29,441 bases of DNA, taken from the NCBI GenBank assembly GCA_964638875.1, contig CAZXBL010000008.1, positions 1 through 29,441 of the forward strand, in the 5' to 3' direction. Shown piece after piece: positions 7,260-14,470 of the stretch (position 1 is its first letter; the number at the start of each line of letters is the position of its first letter). Made by a program: the position numbers and the translations under genes. Under the pieces are notes generated by a model. It searched no databases, was not told the origin of the DNA, and saw only the letters and a list, made by a program, of their open reading frames with translations. Origin of the DNA: JALRHH01 sp964638875 (GTDB lineage Bacteria; Patescibacteriota; Saccharimonadia; Saccharimonadales; JALRHH01).

Positions 7260-8386
7260 TAGAAGAACCGCTTTACATCAACAATCGTGATCAGCACAAA
7301 CAGCAGCATCAAGCTCGCAAATCCTGTGCCGTGAATAATATCCTCTGCCCGTTCAGTCAGTCTGCGCCTCAGGACACGGTAGACTAATGTTACAAACAAT
7401 CGCCCACCATCCAGTGCTGGAATCGGTAGCACATTCATAATTGCTAGGCTGAGTGAAATAATCGCGATCACCATTAATATGAACTGTACACCTAGGTCTG
7501 CCCCTTGTTGTAGCACCACAAAGATTCCAACTGGCCCTGTTACTTGTTCGGTTGCCTTGGCGGTGTCGCCTGCAAACAATCCTGATAATGCTGAGCCAAG
7601 CCCCTTAAATGTTAATTCGGTAAACTGGGCAATTAAACCACCAGCCACAATCGGCGCTGACCATGTGTAACGATTTACCTGGAAATCACCAGGAGAGATA
7701 CCTAAATAGCCTTTTGGATTGTCAGTCTTTTTACTTTCCTCTACCTCGCCTGTATTACGCAATTGCACATTTGTAACTTTTACTTCACCGTCTCGTTTAT
7801 AGGTTACATACACCTTTTGACCGGCATATTTTTTCGTTAGGTCTGGGAGCGAGTTTACCGTATCGATGCGCTCTTGCTCGGAATCATTTTTCCCCAAACC
7901 AATCAGCACATCACGACGCTCCAGCCCCGCTTTATCCGCTGGTGAGCCTTCCTCAAGATATCCAATAAATACTTCCTGCCTTGTTACGGTCTCGTTACTG
8001 TTAATGGTAAATTGATTATCTACGAGCTTGGGCACCCCGATTAAGGCCAGCAGTATTAATAGCACGTACGCTGTCACGAGATTCATAACAACGCCTGCTG
8101 CCATGATCTTTATCTTGGTAAGCAATGGTGCTGCACCGTAACTACCCTTGGTTTTAGCAGCGTCATGCTCGCCCTTCAGCCGCACAAAGCCACCAAGTGG
8201 CAGCCAATTCAGTGTGTATTCTGTACCGTTTTTCCGTGCGATTGTCTTTGCTTTGGGGGGGAAGCCAATACCAAATTCTTCTACCTCGACACCACCGCGC
8301 CGAGCCATAATGAAGTGCCCCCATTCGTGCACCACAACCAAGCCGACAAACAGAATCAACCCCAAAACTAACAAGAAAATAGACAT
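7259..8386 (-). CDS. rseP: Site-2 metalloprotease RseP
   Basis: The protein has 375 residues and is a RseP-type intramembrane zinc protease (M50 family), which cuts membrane-anchored regulators or signal peptide remnants. The zinc motif HEWGH is at residues 20-24 in the first transmembrane helix. A single PDZ-like domain occupies about residues 135-215 (IGYLEEGSPADKAGLERRDV), and the second catalytic motif LDGGRLF lies near the C-terminus between hydrophobic segments. Length fits family members with one PDZ domain. It is encoded upstream of proS, as in the conserved bacterial order, with a CPBP protease gene inserted between. The ATG at 8384-8386 has only a weak ribosome binding site. Confidence 0.95.
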   Translation of the reverse strand: MSIFLLVLGLILFVGLVVVHEWGHFIMARRGGVEVEEFGIGFPPKAKTIARKNGTEYTLNWLPLGGFVRLKGEHDAAKTKGSYGAAPLLTKIKIMAAGVVMNLVTAYVLLILLALIGVPKLVDNQFTINSNETVTRQEVFIGYLEEGSPADKAGLERRDVLIGLGKNDSEQERIDTVNSLPDLTKKYAGQKVYVTYKRDGEVKVTNVQLRNTGEVEESKKTDNPKGYLGISPGDFQVNRYTWSAPIVAGGLIAQFTELTFKGLGSALSGLFAGDTAKATEQVTGPVGIFVVLQQGADLGVQFILMVIAIISLSLAIMNVLPIPALDGGRLFVTLVYRVLRRRLTERAEDIIHGTGFASLMLLFVLITIVDVKRFF

Positions 8387-8587
8387 CTAATTAAGTATAA
8401 CGATTTTACCTGAATATTTCATTAGATAATTGCGTTGAAAGCTGAAGCTTCCATCACCTTCATTTCTTGTGTCGACAAGAAACGAAGCAAAGAAACTCGT
8501 GGCGACAAAAAACGTGATTGAGTTCACAACCAGTCTCGTACCGCGTAACCAGGACTCCTTCCAGTCGGTCCTGAATAGTTTATCCAT
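8387..8587 (-). CDS. Doubtful small ORF, possible one-helix membrane peptide
   Basis: A 66-codon frame ends directly before the rseP ATG (TAG ATG). It has one hydrophobic stretch (SITFFVATSFFASFLV at about residues 23-38) flanked by charged residues, but no family that I recognise. No Shine-Dalgarno sequence precedes the start, and the start codon sits in the loop of an inverted repeat (8568-8602). It may be a chance ORF in the rseP leader or a decayed remnant of a larger gene. Confidence 0.25.
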   Translation of the reverse strand: MDKLFRTDWKESWLRGTRLVVNSITFFVATSFFASFLVDTRNEGDGSFSFQRNYLMKYSGKIVILN

Positions 8588-8611
8588 AGGAAGATTCAGG
8601 ACTATCTGGTT
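8547..8611. repeat. Nested inverted repeat
   Basis: GTCCTGAAT (8568-8576) pairs exactly with ATTCAGGAC (8594-8602), and outside it AACCAG (8547-8552) pairs with CTGGTT (8606-8611). The structure surrounds the start of the doubtful small ORF and lies upstream of rseP, so it may be part of a structured leader. Confidence 0.5.
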
Positions 8612-8681
8612 ACTTGATTCGGCACAAGACTGAGTGAACTCATCAGTTTTTCCAAGCCACGGACCTGCCCGGACAATTTGT

Positions 8682-8768
8682 CGTGAAAACTTTTTGTGTT
8701 CAAAGTTTTCACGAATTAACAGAGATATAAGTGATCCGTGAAAACTTCTACTACTCTAACTTTTCACG
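8682..8768. repeat. Two hairpins built from the octamer CGTGAAAA/TTTTCACG
   Basis: The first hairpin pairs CGTGAAAACTTT (8682-8693) with AAAGTTTTCACG (8702-8713), exact over 12 bases with an eight-base loop. The second pairs CGTGAAAA (8737-8744) with TTTTCACG (8761-8768). The four octamers lie within 90 bases. On the plus strand the second hairpin is followed by TTTTTAG. They sit just after the PPC protein gene and could terminate that operon, or be protein binding sites, since the same octamer occurs twice at the parA promoter. Apart from these repeats and the small ORF, the 385-base gap 8387-8771 shows nothing I can identify. Confidence 0.6.
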
Positions 8769-8771
8769 TTT

Positions 8772-9167
8772 TTAGTCAATGACGAGTTCGTCAAAGCCCG
8801 TTGAAGGGTCTGGTTTTCGGTCGAACGAGGTGTCCTCCAGCACTCCAATTACTAATTCGCAGGTGGTTCTGATTATGCAGCCCTCTTTTATGTGGCCTCC
8901 CAATACTTTCCCCTGCACATCTGAAACAGATGCATGCAAATGACAACCATTTACAGAAACCGTCCCCTGCAAGTTATCTATCTCCAGATTTTCCGGAGTT
9001 ATGTAGCTAACCTTCCCATCGATTACAGGAACGCGGATCTTGGAGGTTCTTAAACTGCCCACTGCCGAGAGAATTACGCCAGCCTCCACATTCTGCGAAC
9101 TCACAAGCTTCCTAACCTCTTCCAATAGATCTTGTCCATCAGTTAACCTTACTGCAATTGTTTTCAT
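8772..9167 (-). CDS. PPC/DUF296 domain protein
   Basis: This 131-residue protein is a stand-alone PPC (DUF296) domain, a small trimer-forming fold found alone in bacteria and with AT-hooks in plant DNA-binding proteins. The central motif GCHLHASVSDVQGKVLGGHI carries the three conserved histidines of the family (HLH and GGH), which can bind metal in known structures, and the early segment GVILSAVGSLR is also typical. The ATG at 9165-9167 is chosen because it lies two bases after the uppS stop; a longer frame from 9248 would overlap uppS. It is the last gene of the rpsB-tsf-frr-uppS series. Function in bacteria is not established; DNA binding or ligand binding are both guesses. Confidence 0.85.
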   Translation of the reverse strand: MKTIAVRLTDGQDLLEEVRKLVSSQNVEAGVILSAVGSLRTSKIRVPVIDGKVSYITPENLEIDNLQGTVSVNGCHLHASVSDVQGKVLGGHIKEGCIIRTTCELVIGVLEDTSFDRKPDPSTGFDELVID

Positions 9168-9169
9168 AC

Positions 9170-9862
9170 TTATTTTCCAAATCTCCTTTTGCGGGTGGCG
9201 TAGTCCGATAGGGCCTTGTCGAGTTCTGATTCGTTGAAGTCTGGCCACATAGTTTCTGTAAAGTATAATTCTGCGTATTCGCTGCGGTAGAGCATGAAGC
9301 CGCTGGTGCGGTGTTCGCCAGATGTGCGAATCAGCAGGTCAATGCCGGGTACTTCTGGGTGATATAGCGCTGTTTGGATGGAATCTTTGTTAATTTCTGA
9401 GACTGGCTTGCCGCTAGCAACCAGCCCTTTTACCGCGTCGACTAGTTCTTCTTGGCCGCCGTAATTTACGCATATTGCGAGAGTGCCTCCGGTATTATCC
9501 CTGGTCCTTGCCTCTGTCTTTTCTAGTGCCTTGCGAACATCTTCTGGTAATTCAGACATGCGGCCCAAGATTACAATGCGTATATTGGCTTTATGAAAGG
9601 TACCCAGATGTTTTTCAACTGCTTTTACAAATAGCCGCATCAGGTAACCGACTTCTTCCTCGGTACGCTGCCAATTTTCGGTAGAAAATGCGAAGGCACT
9701 CACGTACTTCACGCCTCTATCAAAAGCAGCTAAGGCAACTGTTTTAAACGCCTCTGCCCCTTGGCGGTGCCCTTCAAGTGTTGGCAGCCCCTGCTCCTTC
9801 GCCCACCGGCGGTTGCCGTCAAGAATCAGCCCCACATGAGTTGGAACGACTTTTTCTGTCAT
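9170..9862 (-). CDS. uppS: Isoprenyl (undecaprenyl) diphosphate synthase UppS
   Basis: The 230-residue enzyme is a cis-prenyltransferase that extends farnesyl diphosphate with isopentenyl diphosphate to form the C55 carrier lipid for cell wall precursors. The catalytic Asp is D15 in LILDGNRRWA, followed by the substrate-binding EGHRQGAEA and FAFSTENW. The C-terminal signature is LLIRTSGEHRTSGFML, with YRSEYAELYFTETMWPDF after it. Length is normal. The ATG at 9860-9862 lies four bases after the frr stop; the longer frame with a Lys-rich N-terminus is only the frr region read in another frame. Retention of this gene with no cdsA or dxr beside it suggests that isoprenoid precursors come from outside. 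Confidence 0.95.
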   Translation of the reverse strand: MTEKVVPTHVGLILDGNRRWAKEQGLPTLEGHRQGAEAFKTVALAAFDRGVKYVSAFAFSTENWQRTEEEVGYLMRLFVKAVEKHLGTFHKANIRIVILGRMSELPEDVRKALEKTEARTRDNTGGTLAICVNYGGQEELVDAVKGLVASGKPVSEINKDSIQTALYHPEVPGIDLLIRTSGEHRTSGFMLYRSEYAELYFTETMWPDFNESELDKALSDYATRKRRFGK

Positions 9863-9866
9863 GTAA

Positions 9867-10430
9867 TTAGACCGTAAGGATTTCTTGTTCTTTGGCTTTA
9901 ACGGCTGTTTCTGCCTTAGTTCGATATTGCGCCATGTTGTCATCGGTTTGTTTTTGCAGGCGCTTGGCTTCGTCCTCACCGATTTCTTTTTCTTTTTTTC
10001 CCTGTTCAATCGCATCCATGGCTTCGCGGCGAATATTACGCATGGTAACCATGCAGTCTTCGAACTTAGTGTTTGCTAATTTAACGTATTCCCGTCGGCG
10101 TTCTTCGTTAAGTGGAGGAATTGGTATCCGAACCACTCGTCCGTCATCCGATGGGTTTAGACCTAGTGAAGGATTGTCACGAATCGCGCTGGCAATTGCC
10201 TGAATATTATTCGGATCAAATGGGGTAATTTGTAGTAGCTGACCCTCGGGTGTGGTTACATTACCAACCTGATTTAGCGGCATTTCTGTACCATACGCCG
10301 TCACGACCACGCTGTCGAGCATGCTGGGGTGGGCACGTCCAGTACGTACTTTTTTGAGGTCTTCTTCAAAATGATTTAATGCATTCTGGAATTTGGTATC
10401 TGCATCGTTTACTGCCTGAACTGGATTCAT
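9867..10430 (-). CDS. frr: Ribosome recycling factor
   Basis: The protein has 187 residues, the normal length for RRF, which with EF-G splits the post-termination ribosome. Typical segments are FEEDLKKVRTGRAHPSMLDS near the N-terminus, the VTTPEGQLLQITPFDPN hinge and domain II region, RIPIPPLNEERRREYVK and a C-terminal three-helix bundle rich in Lys and Glu (GKKEKEIGEDEAKRLQKQTD). The start at 10428-10430 has AGGAGA eight bases before it. It is separated from tsf by a terminator and about 170 bases of leader, so it likely has its own promoter. In the classical order pyrH would stand here between tsf and frr, and it is absent. Confidence 0.96.
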   Translation of the reverse strand: MNPVQAVNDADTKFQNALNHFEEDLKKVRTGRAHPSMLDSVVVTAYGTEMPLNQVGNVTTPEGQLLQITPFDPNNIQAIASAIRDNPSLGLNPSDDGRVVRIPIPPLNEERRREYVKLANTKFEDCMVTMRNIRREAMDAIEQGKKEKEIGEDEAKRLQKQTDDNMAQYRTKAETAVKAKEQEILTV

Positions 10431-10600
10431 GAGAAATCTCCTGTAATTACTAATACAAGTATATATCAAACTGCCTCCGTCGGGGAGTCTGAATAGGACA
10501 CATATGGATGCATGACACGGAAGAAATGAGCAACGGAGCAAGTCGTACGTATGGTACGGTGCGCGAGTAGCGCAATTTCTGACAAAGTCAGGCGCCATAA
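10431..10600 (-). other. Leader region upstream of frr
   Basis: No gene is seen here. On the minus strand a -10-like TATACT occurs in GATATATACTTGTATT about 25 bases before the frr ribosome binding site. Further upstream are short inverted repeats such as CTGAC-TTT-GTCAG (about 10579-10591) and CTCC-CCGAC-GGAG. It probably holds the frr promoter and an untranslated leader. Its position corresponds to the missing pyrH of the classical cluster. Confidence 0.4.
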
Positions 10601-10627
10601 GCAAAAGAAAAGCCGGGCTTTGCCCGG
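10601..10627 (-). terminator. Rho-independent terminator of rpsB-tsf
   Basis: On the minus strand CCGGGC-AAA-GCCCGG forms a GC-rich stem (10613-10627) followed by CTTTTCTTTTGC (10601-10612). It lies about 20 bases after the tsf stop. The position, stem and U-rich tail fit an intrinsic terminator well. Confidence 0.85.
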
Positions 10628-10649
10628 TCTTTATCTTTTGTGGTGTGTT

Positions 10650-11252
10650 CTATTCAGAAACTTCGCCGAGAGCGATGCGTGAAAAACGACGAACAACTAC
10701 GTTCTCATTCATCAATGCAGCCTGTTCCTTAACGTAATCACCGACTGTTTGGTCAGGATTTTTGATGTAAGGCTGCTCAAGTAAACAAAGCTCAGCAAAG
10801 TACTTCTTCAACTGACCATCTACGATCTTGTCAGCCATTTCCGCTGGCTTGCTCTTGAGTGCATCACTTGTAAGCAATTCTTGTTTCTTGGCATCCTGTA
10901 CTTCCATAGGGATATTATCAGCACTTACATATGCAGGAGCTGCTGCAGCAATGTGCATCGCAACATCCTTTACCAGACCGGCAAAAATTTCACCACGAGC
11001 CACAAAGTCAGTTTCGCAGTTTACTTCAACCAACACGCCGATACGGCCATCGTGGTTGTATGTGCCAATCTGACCTTCACGGGCTTCACGTTCACCACGC
11101 TTTTCGGCTTTGGTTAGGCCCTTTTTGCGCATTGCTTCTAGCGCTTTATCAAAGTCACCATCTGCGTCTACTAAAGCCGCCTTGGCATCGGTAATACCAA
11201 CACCGGTAAGCTCACGTAATCGCTTAATCTCTTCGATTGATATATTTGCCAT
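10650..11252 (-). CDS. tsf: Elongation factor Ts
   Basis: This 200-residue protein is a short-form EF-Ts, the nucleotide exchange factor of EF-Tu. The N-terminal UBA-like domain contains LRELTGVGITDAKAAL, and the conserved core has the EF-Tu contact motif EVNCETDFVARGEIF at about residues 75-90. The C-terminal half (LLEQPYIKNPDQTVGDYVKE) is compact, as in bacteria with a single reduced dimerisation domain. The ATG at 11250-11252 follows the rpsB stop directly (TAA ATG) with GGGGGA upstream, so translation is probably coupled to S2. It is followed by a clear intrinsic terminator. Confidence 0.96.
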   Translation of the reverse strand: MANISIEEIKRLRELTGVGITDAKAALVDADGDFDKALEAMRKKGLTKAEKRGEREAREGQIGTYNHDGRIGVLVEVNCETDFVARGEIFAGLVKDVAMHIAAAAPAYVSADNIPMEVQDAKKQELLTSDALKSKPAEMADKIVDGQLKKYFAELCLLEQPYIKNPDQTVGDYVKEQAALMNENVVVRRFSRIALGEVSE

Positions 11253-11999
11253 TTATTCCCCCTTTTTCTCGTCTTTGTCAGCTGGTGCCTTTTCAGCTTT
11301 TTTTGCGTATTTGGCGTTACCTGCAGAAATTGCGGTTTCAACATATTCAGCGACGAGCTGTAGCGCTTTGATGGCATCGTCGTTGCATGGGATTGGGTAC
11401 TTAACAGTGCTCGGGTCTGCATTGCTATCAACGAGTGCTACGACTGGCACACCCAGCTTAGTCGCTTCGCGAACTGCGTTGACGTCGTGCGTAATGTCGA
11501 ACACAAACACTGCGCCTGGCTTGGCAGCCAAGTTCTTGATACCGCCATAGATAAAGTTCATTTCATCTATTTCTTCCTGGAAACGCTGTACCTCCAGCTT
11601 GTTGTACTTGTTGGCAAGCGCGCCTGACTCCATCTTTGCTTCGAGGTCTTTGAGGTGCTTGATACGACCACCGATTGTGTTCCGGTTGGTCATCATACCG
11701 CCCAACCATCGCTCTACGACGAATGGCTGCTTGGTGTTTTCTGCAAGTTTCTTTGCGATATCGTGAGCCTGGCGCTTGGTACCGACAATTACGATTTGTT
11801 TGCCTTCAGCAGCGGTGTCCTCGAGGAAACTTAATGCTGTCTCCAAGTTTGAAGCTGTCTTTGTGAGGTCGATAATGTGGCTGCCATTCCGCTTGCTATG
11901 AATGTACTGAGCCATTTTAGGATGCCAACGACTGGTCTTGTGACCGAAGTGAGCGCCCGCTTCTAATAGTTTTTTAACGTCTACAGTAACTGTAGCCAT
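11253..11999 (-). CDS. rpsB: 30S ribosomal protein S2
   Basis: The gene encodes the 248-residue ribosomal protein S2. Signatures are LLEAGAHFGHKTSRWHPKM near the N-terminus, IHSKRNGSHIIDLTKT, VERWLGGMMTNRNTI and the C-terminal AVREATKLGVPVVALVDSNA followed by DPSTVKYPIPCNDDA. The tail is rich in Lys and Ala (AKYAKKAEKAPADKDEKKGE). The start at 11997-11999 has GGAAGGA about eight bases upstream; a longer frame to 12086 lies in the leader and is not believed. It heads the unit with tsf, driven by a promoter at 12109-12137 and preceded by a foldable leader. Confidence 0.96.
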   Translation of the reverse strand: MATVTVDVKKLLEAGAHFGHKTSRWHPKMAQYIHSKRNGSHIIDLTKTASNLETALSFLEDTAAEGKQIVIVGTKRQAHDIAKKLAENTKQPFVVERWLGGMMTNRNTIGGRIKHLKDLEAKMESGALANKYNKLEVQRFQEEIDEMNFIYGGIKNLAAKPGAVFVFDITHDVNAVREATKLGVPVVALVDSNADPSTVKYPIPCNDDAIKALQLVAEYVETAISAGNAKYAKKAEKAPADKDEKKGE

Positions 12000-12015
12000 A
12001 GTAATGTCCTTCCTT

Positions 12016-12079
12016 GAACTCTTGACCTTCGGATGGATGCCTCTGTGTGCCTCAAGCGAGACGGTCACAAGGAGAGTTC
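12016..12079 (-). promoter_or_regulatory. Possible structured rpsB leader
   Basis: Between promoter and rpsB start, GAACTCT (12016-12022) pairs with AGAGTTC (12073-12079), and inside it TGACC (12023-12027) pairs with GGTCA (12063-12067), leaving an asymmetric five-base bulge and a 35-base apical region. The base stem ends just before the ribosome binding site. Many bacteria control rpsB by binding of S2 to its leader, so this is a candidate autoregulatory element; there is no covariation evidence here. Confidence 0.45.
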
Positions 12080-12108
12080 TTTCCAACCTGCTTAATATTT
12101 ACCAAGCT

Positions 12109-12137
12109 ATTCTAACAGATAACAACAGGTTATACAA
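12109..12137 (-). promoter_or_regulatory. Sigma-70-like promoter of rpsB-tsf
   Basis: On the minus strand TTGTAT (12132-12137), a 17-base spacer and TAGAAT (12109-12114) fit a housekeeping promoter. Transcription would begin near 12102, giving a leader of about 100 bases before rpsB. The same -10 sequence with the same spacing is found upstream of rpmE. Confidence 0.7.
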
Positions 12138-12145
12138 ATGGTGGG

Positions 12146-12174
12146 TTCATGAGAGCAAGTTTGTAAGGTATACT
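12146..12174 (+). promoter_or_regulatory. Promoter of the surface protein gene
   Basis: TTCATG (12146-12151), a 17-base spacer and TATACT (12169-12174) precede the gene at 12200. The start point would be near 12181, leaving a leader of about 20 bases. It is divergent from, and only 8 bases away from, the rpsB promoter. Confidence 0.5.
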
Positions 12175-12199
12175 TAAACTTGAAACATCTAATAAAATT

Positions 12200-13738
12200 A
12201 TGAAATCTTTCGCAATGCATAAACAAAAACTACTATGGCTTGTATTAACGGCAACACTGGTTGGCGGCGTAGGCGCATATTTTGTCTTTAGCAGCCAAGC
12301 AGCGACCAGCAGTAATAATATCTACCGACTCGTAAACACCAACGGTAAGCACATCATCACCACGGACACAGCCGAGAAAAACAGCTTAGTCAGCAATGGT
12401 TGGACACTGCAACTTACAAAAACGTATGCTGTAGTGTCGGGCTCTGGTACAACTGCTTATAGCCGTCTATATAGCCCCGATAAGAAGGTCTGGAACTTAA
12501 CTAATCCTACTCGAACAAACGAACTTGTGTCACAAGGCTGGGTAAACCAAGGTGTTAAATTTAATAGCGTAAAAGGCTATAGCGCTGCTGCACCATATGG
12601 GTACTGTCGAACGTCTTGGTTCAAGCTGGTCAAAAATTTTGACCGCTTTTACACCCCTGATGTTAACGAAAAAAACACGTATATTAATCAACGAGGTTAC
12701 ACGTTAGAAGAGGCTAATTATTTTGAGCTTTTCATGGCTTGCAGCACAAATCCAGCGCCTAACCCGCTGCCAGACCCAGATCCACCGCTGCCACCGAACC
12801 CACTGCCAAACCCGAATCCCAACCCTAACACCGGCGGCGGTACTACTACTCCACAAAAAAAGACCCAAATCACACCGGCTCCAACTGCACAGCTTGTCTC
12901 AACTGGTGCAGATGCAACTATCACCGCGGGCACACGTAGTGCTCAGTTTGCTGTATCGAGTGCCGGTGCTCAGACCGTAAAAGTACTTTACGGAAATGCC
13001 GCAGATAAGCTCGACAAGAGCACGGATGAGCAACCGGTAAGCGGAAGTAATACGACCACCTTCGTAAAAGATCTCGAGCCCCTCTCTACTTATCATTACC
13101 AGGTTGTTCGTAAAGTTAATGGTCAGGCCAAACCGTCTGCAACAGCATCTTTCAAAACAACTGGCTATGATCTTGTGCTTAACTTCACGGATAACGAAGG
13201 GTCACCTATCGCTGATATAACTGGCAAGATTCTTAGCCCCGAGCAAGAAGCAACCAGTAACGAAAGTGGCACCATGCGCTTCACGAACGTTCCAGCCGGT
13301 GCGTACACCATTGATTACACTTACGACGACAAGCAATATTCAGAAGCCCTCGATACTTCTAGCCCTGCGAATGAGGATGACCTCAATCTAGCAGCTGTGT
13401 TGTATGCATCTACTTCAATAGATGTTTCTACGTTAGGACAGAACGATAGTGACGAATCTCAGGCAGCCGAGAAAAAATCTTCTAAATTACCACTCATGTT
13501 AGGAATACTACTGCTACTAGGAATTATAGGTGGTGTCGTTCTATTTATACGACGACGTTCAGCTGGCACCGATACCGGCTCGGTTTATATTGCCCCACCT
13601 GTTCCTGTAGAAAAAGCAGACCCAAGCCTACATCACGTCGGTGAAAGCCTGCGCGATATGGTGGTCAAGTCAATGCGCGAACAAGCGCAGCATGACCATG
13701 AGCAAAAACCACCCAAAGACCCACCAGCACAGCAATAG
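12200..13738 (+). CDS. Membrane-anchored surface protein with DUF5648-like repeats
   Basis: This 512-residue protein is built like an exported, membrane-anchored surface protein. A signal peptide or N-terminal anchor covers about residues 6-34 (KLLWLVLTATLVGGVGAYFV). Residues 35-180 contain three repeats of a DUF5648-like type (IYRLVNTNGKHIITTDTAEK, YSRLYSPDKKVWNLTN, FDRFYTPDVNEKNTYI), each with a Tyr-Gly-Trp-rich pattern typical of extracellular beta-trefoil-like domains. A Pro/Asn linker follows (about 183-213), then a fibronectin III-like domain (about 232-322) and a CnaB or carboxypeptidase-regulatory-like domain (about 325-410). A membrane helix at about 431-449 ends in RRR, with a short cytoplasmic tail rich in Pro and His. 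No LPXTG motif is present. Binding to the host cell or envelope is a reasonable guess for an episymbiont. Confidence 0.8.
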   Translation: MKSFAMHKQKLLWLVLTATLVGGVGAYFVFSSQAATSSNNIYRLVNTNGKHIITTDTAEKNSLVSNGWTLQLTKTYAVVSGSGTTAYSRLYSPDKKVWNLTNPTRTNELVSQGWVNQGVKFNSVKGYSAAAPYGYCRTSWFKLVKNFDRFYTPDVNEKNTYINQRGYTLEEANYFELFMACSTNPAPNPLPDPDPPLPPNPLPNPNPNPNTGGGTTTPQKKTQITPAPTAQLVSTGADATITAGTRSAQFAVSSAGAQTVKVLYGNAADKLDKSTDEQPVSGSNTTTFVKDLEPLSTYHYQVVRKVNGQAKPSATASFKTTGYDLVLNFTDNEGSPIADITGKILSPEQEATSNESGTMRFTNVPAGAYTIDYTYDDKQYSEALDTSSPANEDDLNLAAVLYASTSIDVSTLGQNDSDESQAAEKKSSKLPLMLGILLLLGIIGGVVLFIRRRSAGTDTGSVYIAPPVPVEKADPSLHHVGESLRDMVVKSMREQAQHDHEQKPPKDPPAQQ

Positions 13739-13755
13739 TTTATTAGTGCTGCCGG

Positions 13756-14469
13756 CTAAGCACGTTGACGATTGTCGGGACCAATCGTGAATCTAATTGG
13801 TCCGAAATGGACCTTTTTAGGGACTTTACTCACTAATTGAGGCTCGATCTGCTGAGCCTGGCGCATGTCCCGTGGCTTCCCAAGTGAAACATGTGGTGTA
13901 TGTAGTTTCTGCTGATAGTCGCTCATACGAACTGCCGGGACAACTGCCGCGAGTGCCGTGTTGCGATCGTCAAAAACCCTACCCCGCAAGGGATCGAATT
14001 TCAGTGCCACGAAGCAATTCGCACTACCTCCTAGGGACTGGCAGCCTAACACCGCAACTGGTCCGAGGTTTTTGGCAGCGCCTGGGTGACCTCGCTCCAA
14101 GCGCCAACGGACACGATCTTCATCAAGTTCAGCTAACCCAGGAACAACCTGCTGACAACTATCTAGTACAGTCATACCCAACCGTGAAGGTCCGAATCGC
14201 TTTGCGCCCTGCTTTTCATATGGGTACCAAACTTTCAGCTCTTCCTCAAAGTCCTCTACATTTAGAACTGGTCGCCACATCCGAAGCCTCAGACCTGAGG
14301 CATCAGCTTCTTGCTTGTCACGTCTATATAATTCCTCACTTGAAACACGCTTGAGTGGACGCTCAAGCACTGCATCAATACTTGCTGTGGCATGCACATG
14401 TGTAAGCACAATGGCGTCTGCCGCGAGGTTAAATGGCTCTAGTTCCGGGTGCTCTTCCATATGTAACAT
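13756..14469 (-). CDS. Small protein with 2H phosphoesterase-like motifs
   Basis: The 237-residue protein is not firmly recognised. The C-terminal part LHTPHVSLGKPRD (HVSL at 193-196) and the following KKVHFGPIRFTIGP resemble the second half of 2H phosphoesterases (RNA ligase and cyclic phosphodiesterase relatives), which use two HxT/S motifs. A candidate first motif is HAT at 26-28 in IVLTHVHATASID. The spacing between the two (about 165 residues) is larger than usual, so an insertion would be needed. No signal peptide is visible. The start lies one base after the stop of the zincin-like gene, so the two are probably co-translated. It converges with the surface protein gene only 17 bases away, with a weak hairpin (13746-13763) between. 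Confidence 0.5.
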   Translation of the reverse strand: MLHMEEHPELEPFNLAADAIVLTHVHATASIDAVLERPLKRVSSEELYRRDKQEADASGLRLRMWRPVLNVEDFEEELKVWYPYEKQGAKRFGPSRLGMTVLDSCQQVVPGLAELDEDRVRWRLERGHPGAAKNLGPVAVLGCQSLGGSANCFVALKFDPLRGRVFDDRNTALAAVVPAVRMSDYQQKLHTPHVSLGKPRDMRQAQQIEPQLVSKVPKKVHFGPIRFTIGPDNRQRA

Positions 14470-14470
14470 G

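Noticed and set aside
9863..10015. N-terminal extension of uppS with a Lys-rich stretch
   Set aside because: It lies inside frr in another frame, and the ATG at 9862 gives the normal UppS length.
12000..12086. N-terminal extension of rpsB
   Set aside because: It covers the foldable leader and the ribosome binding site of the normal ATG.
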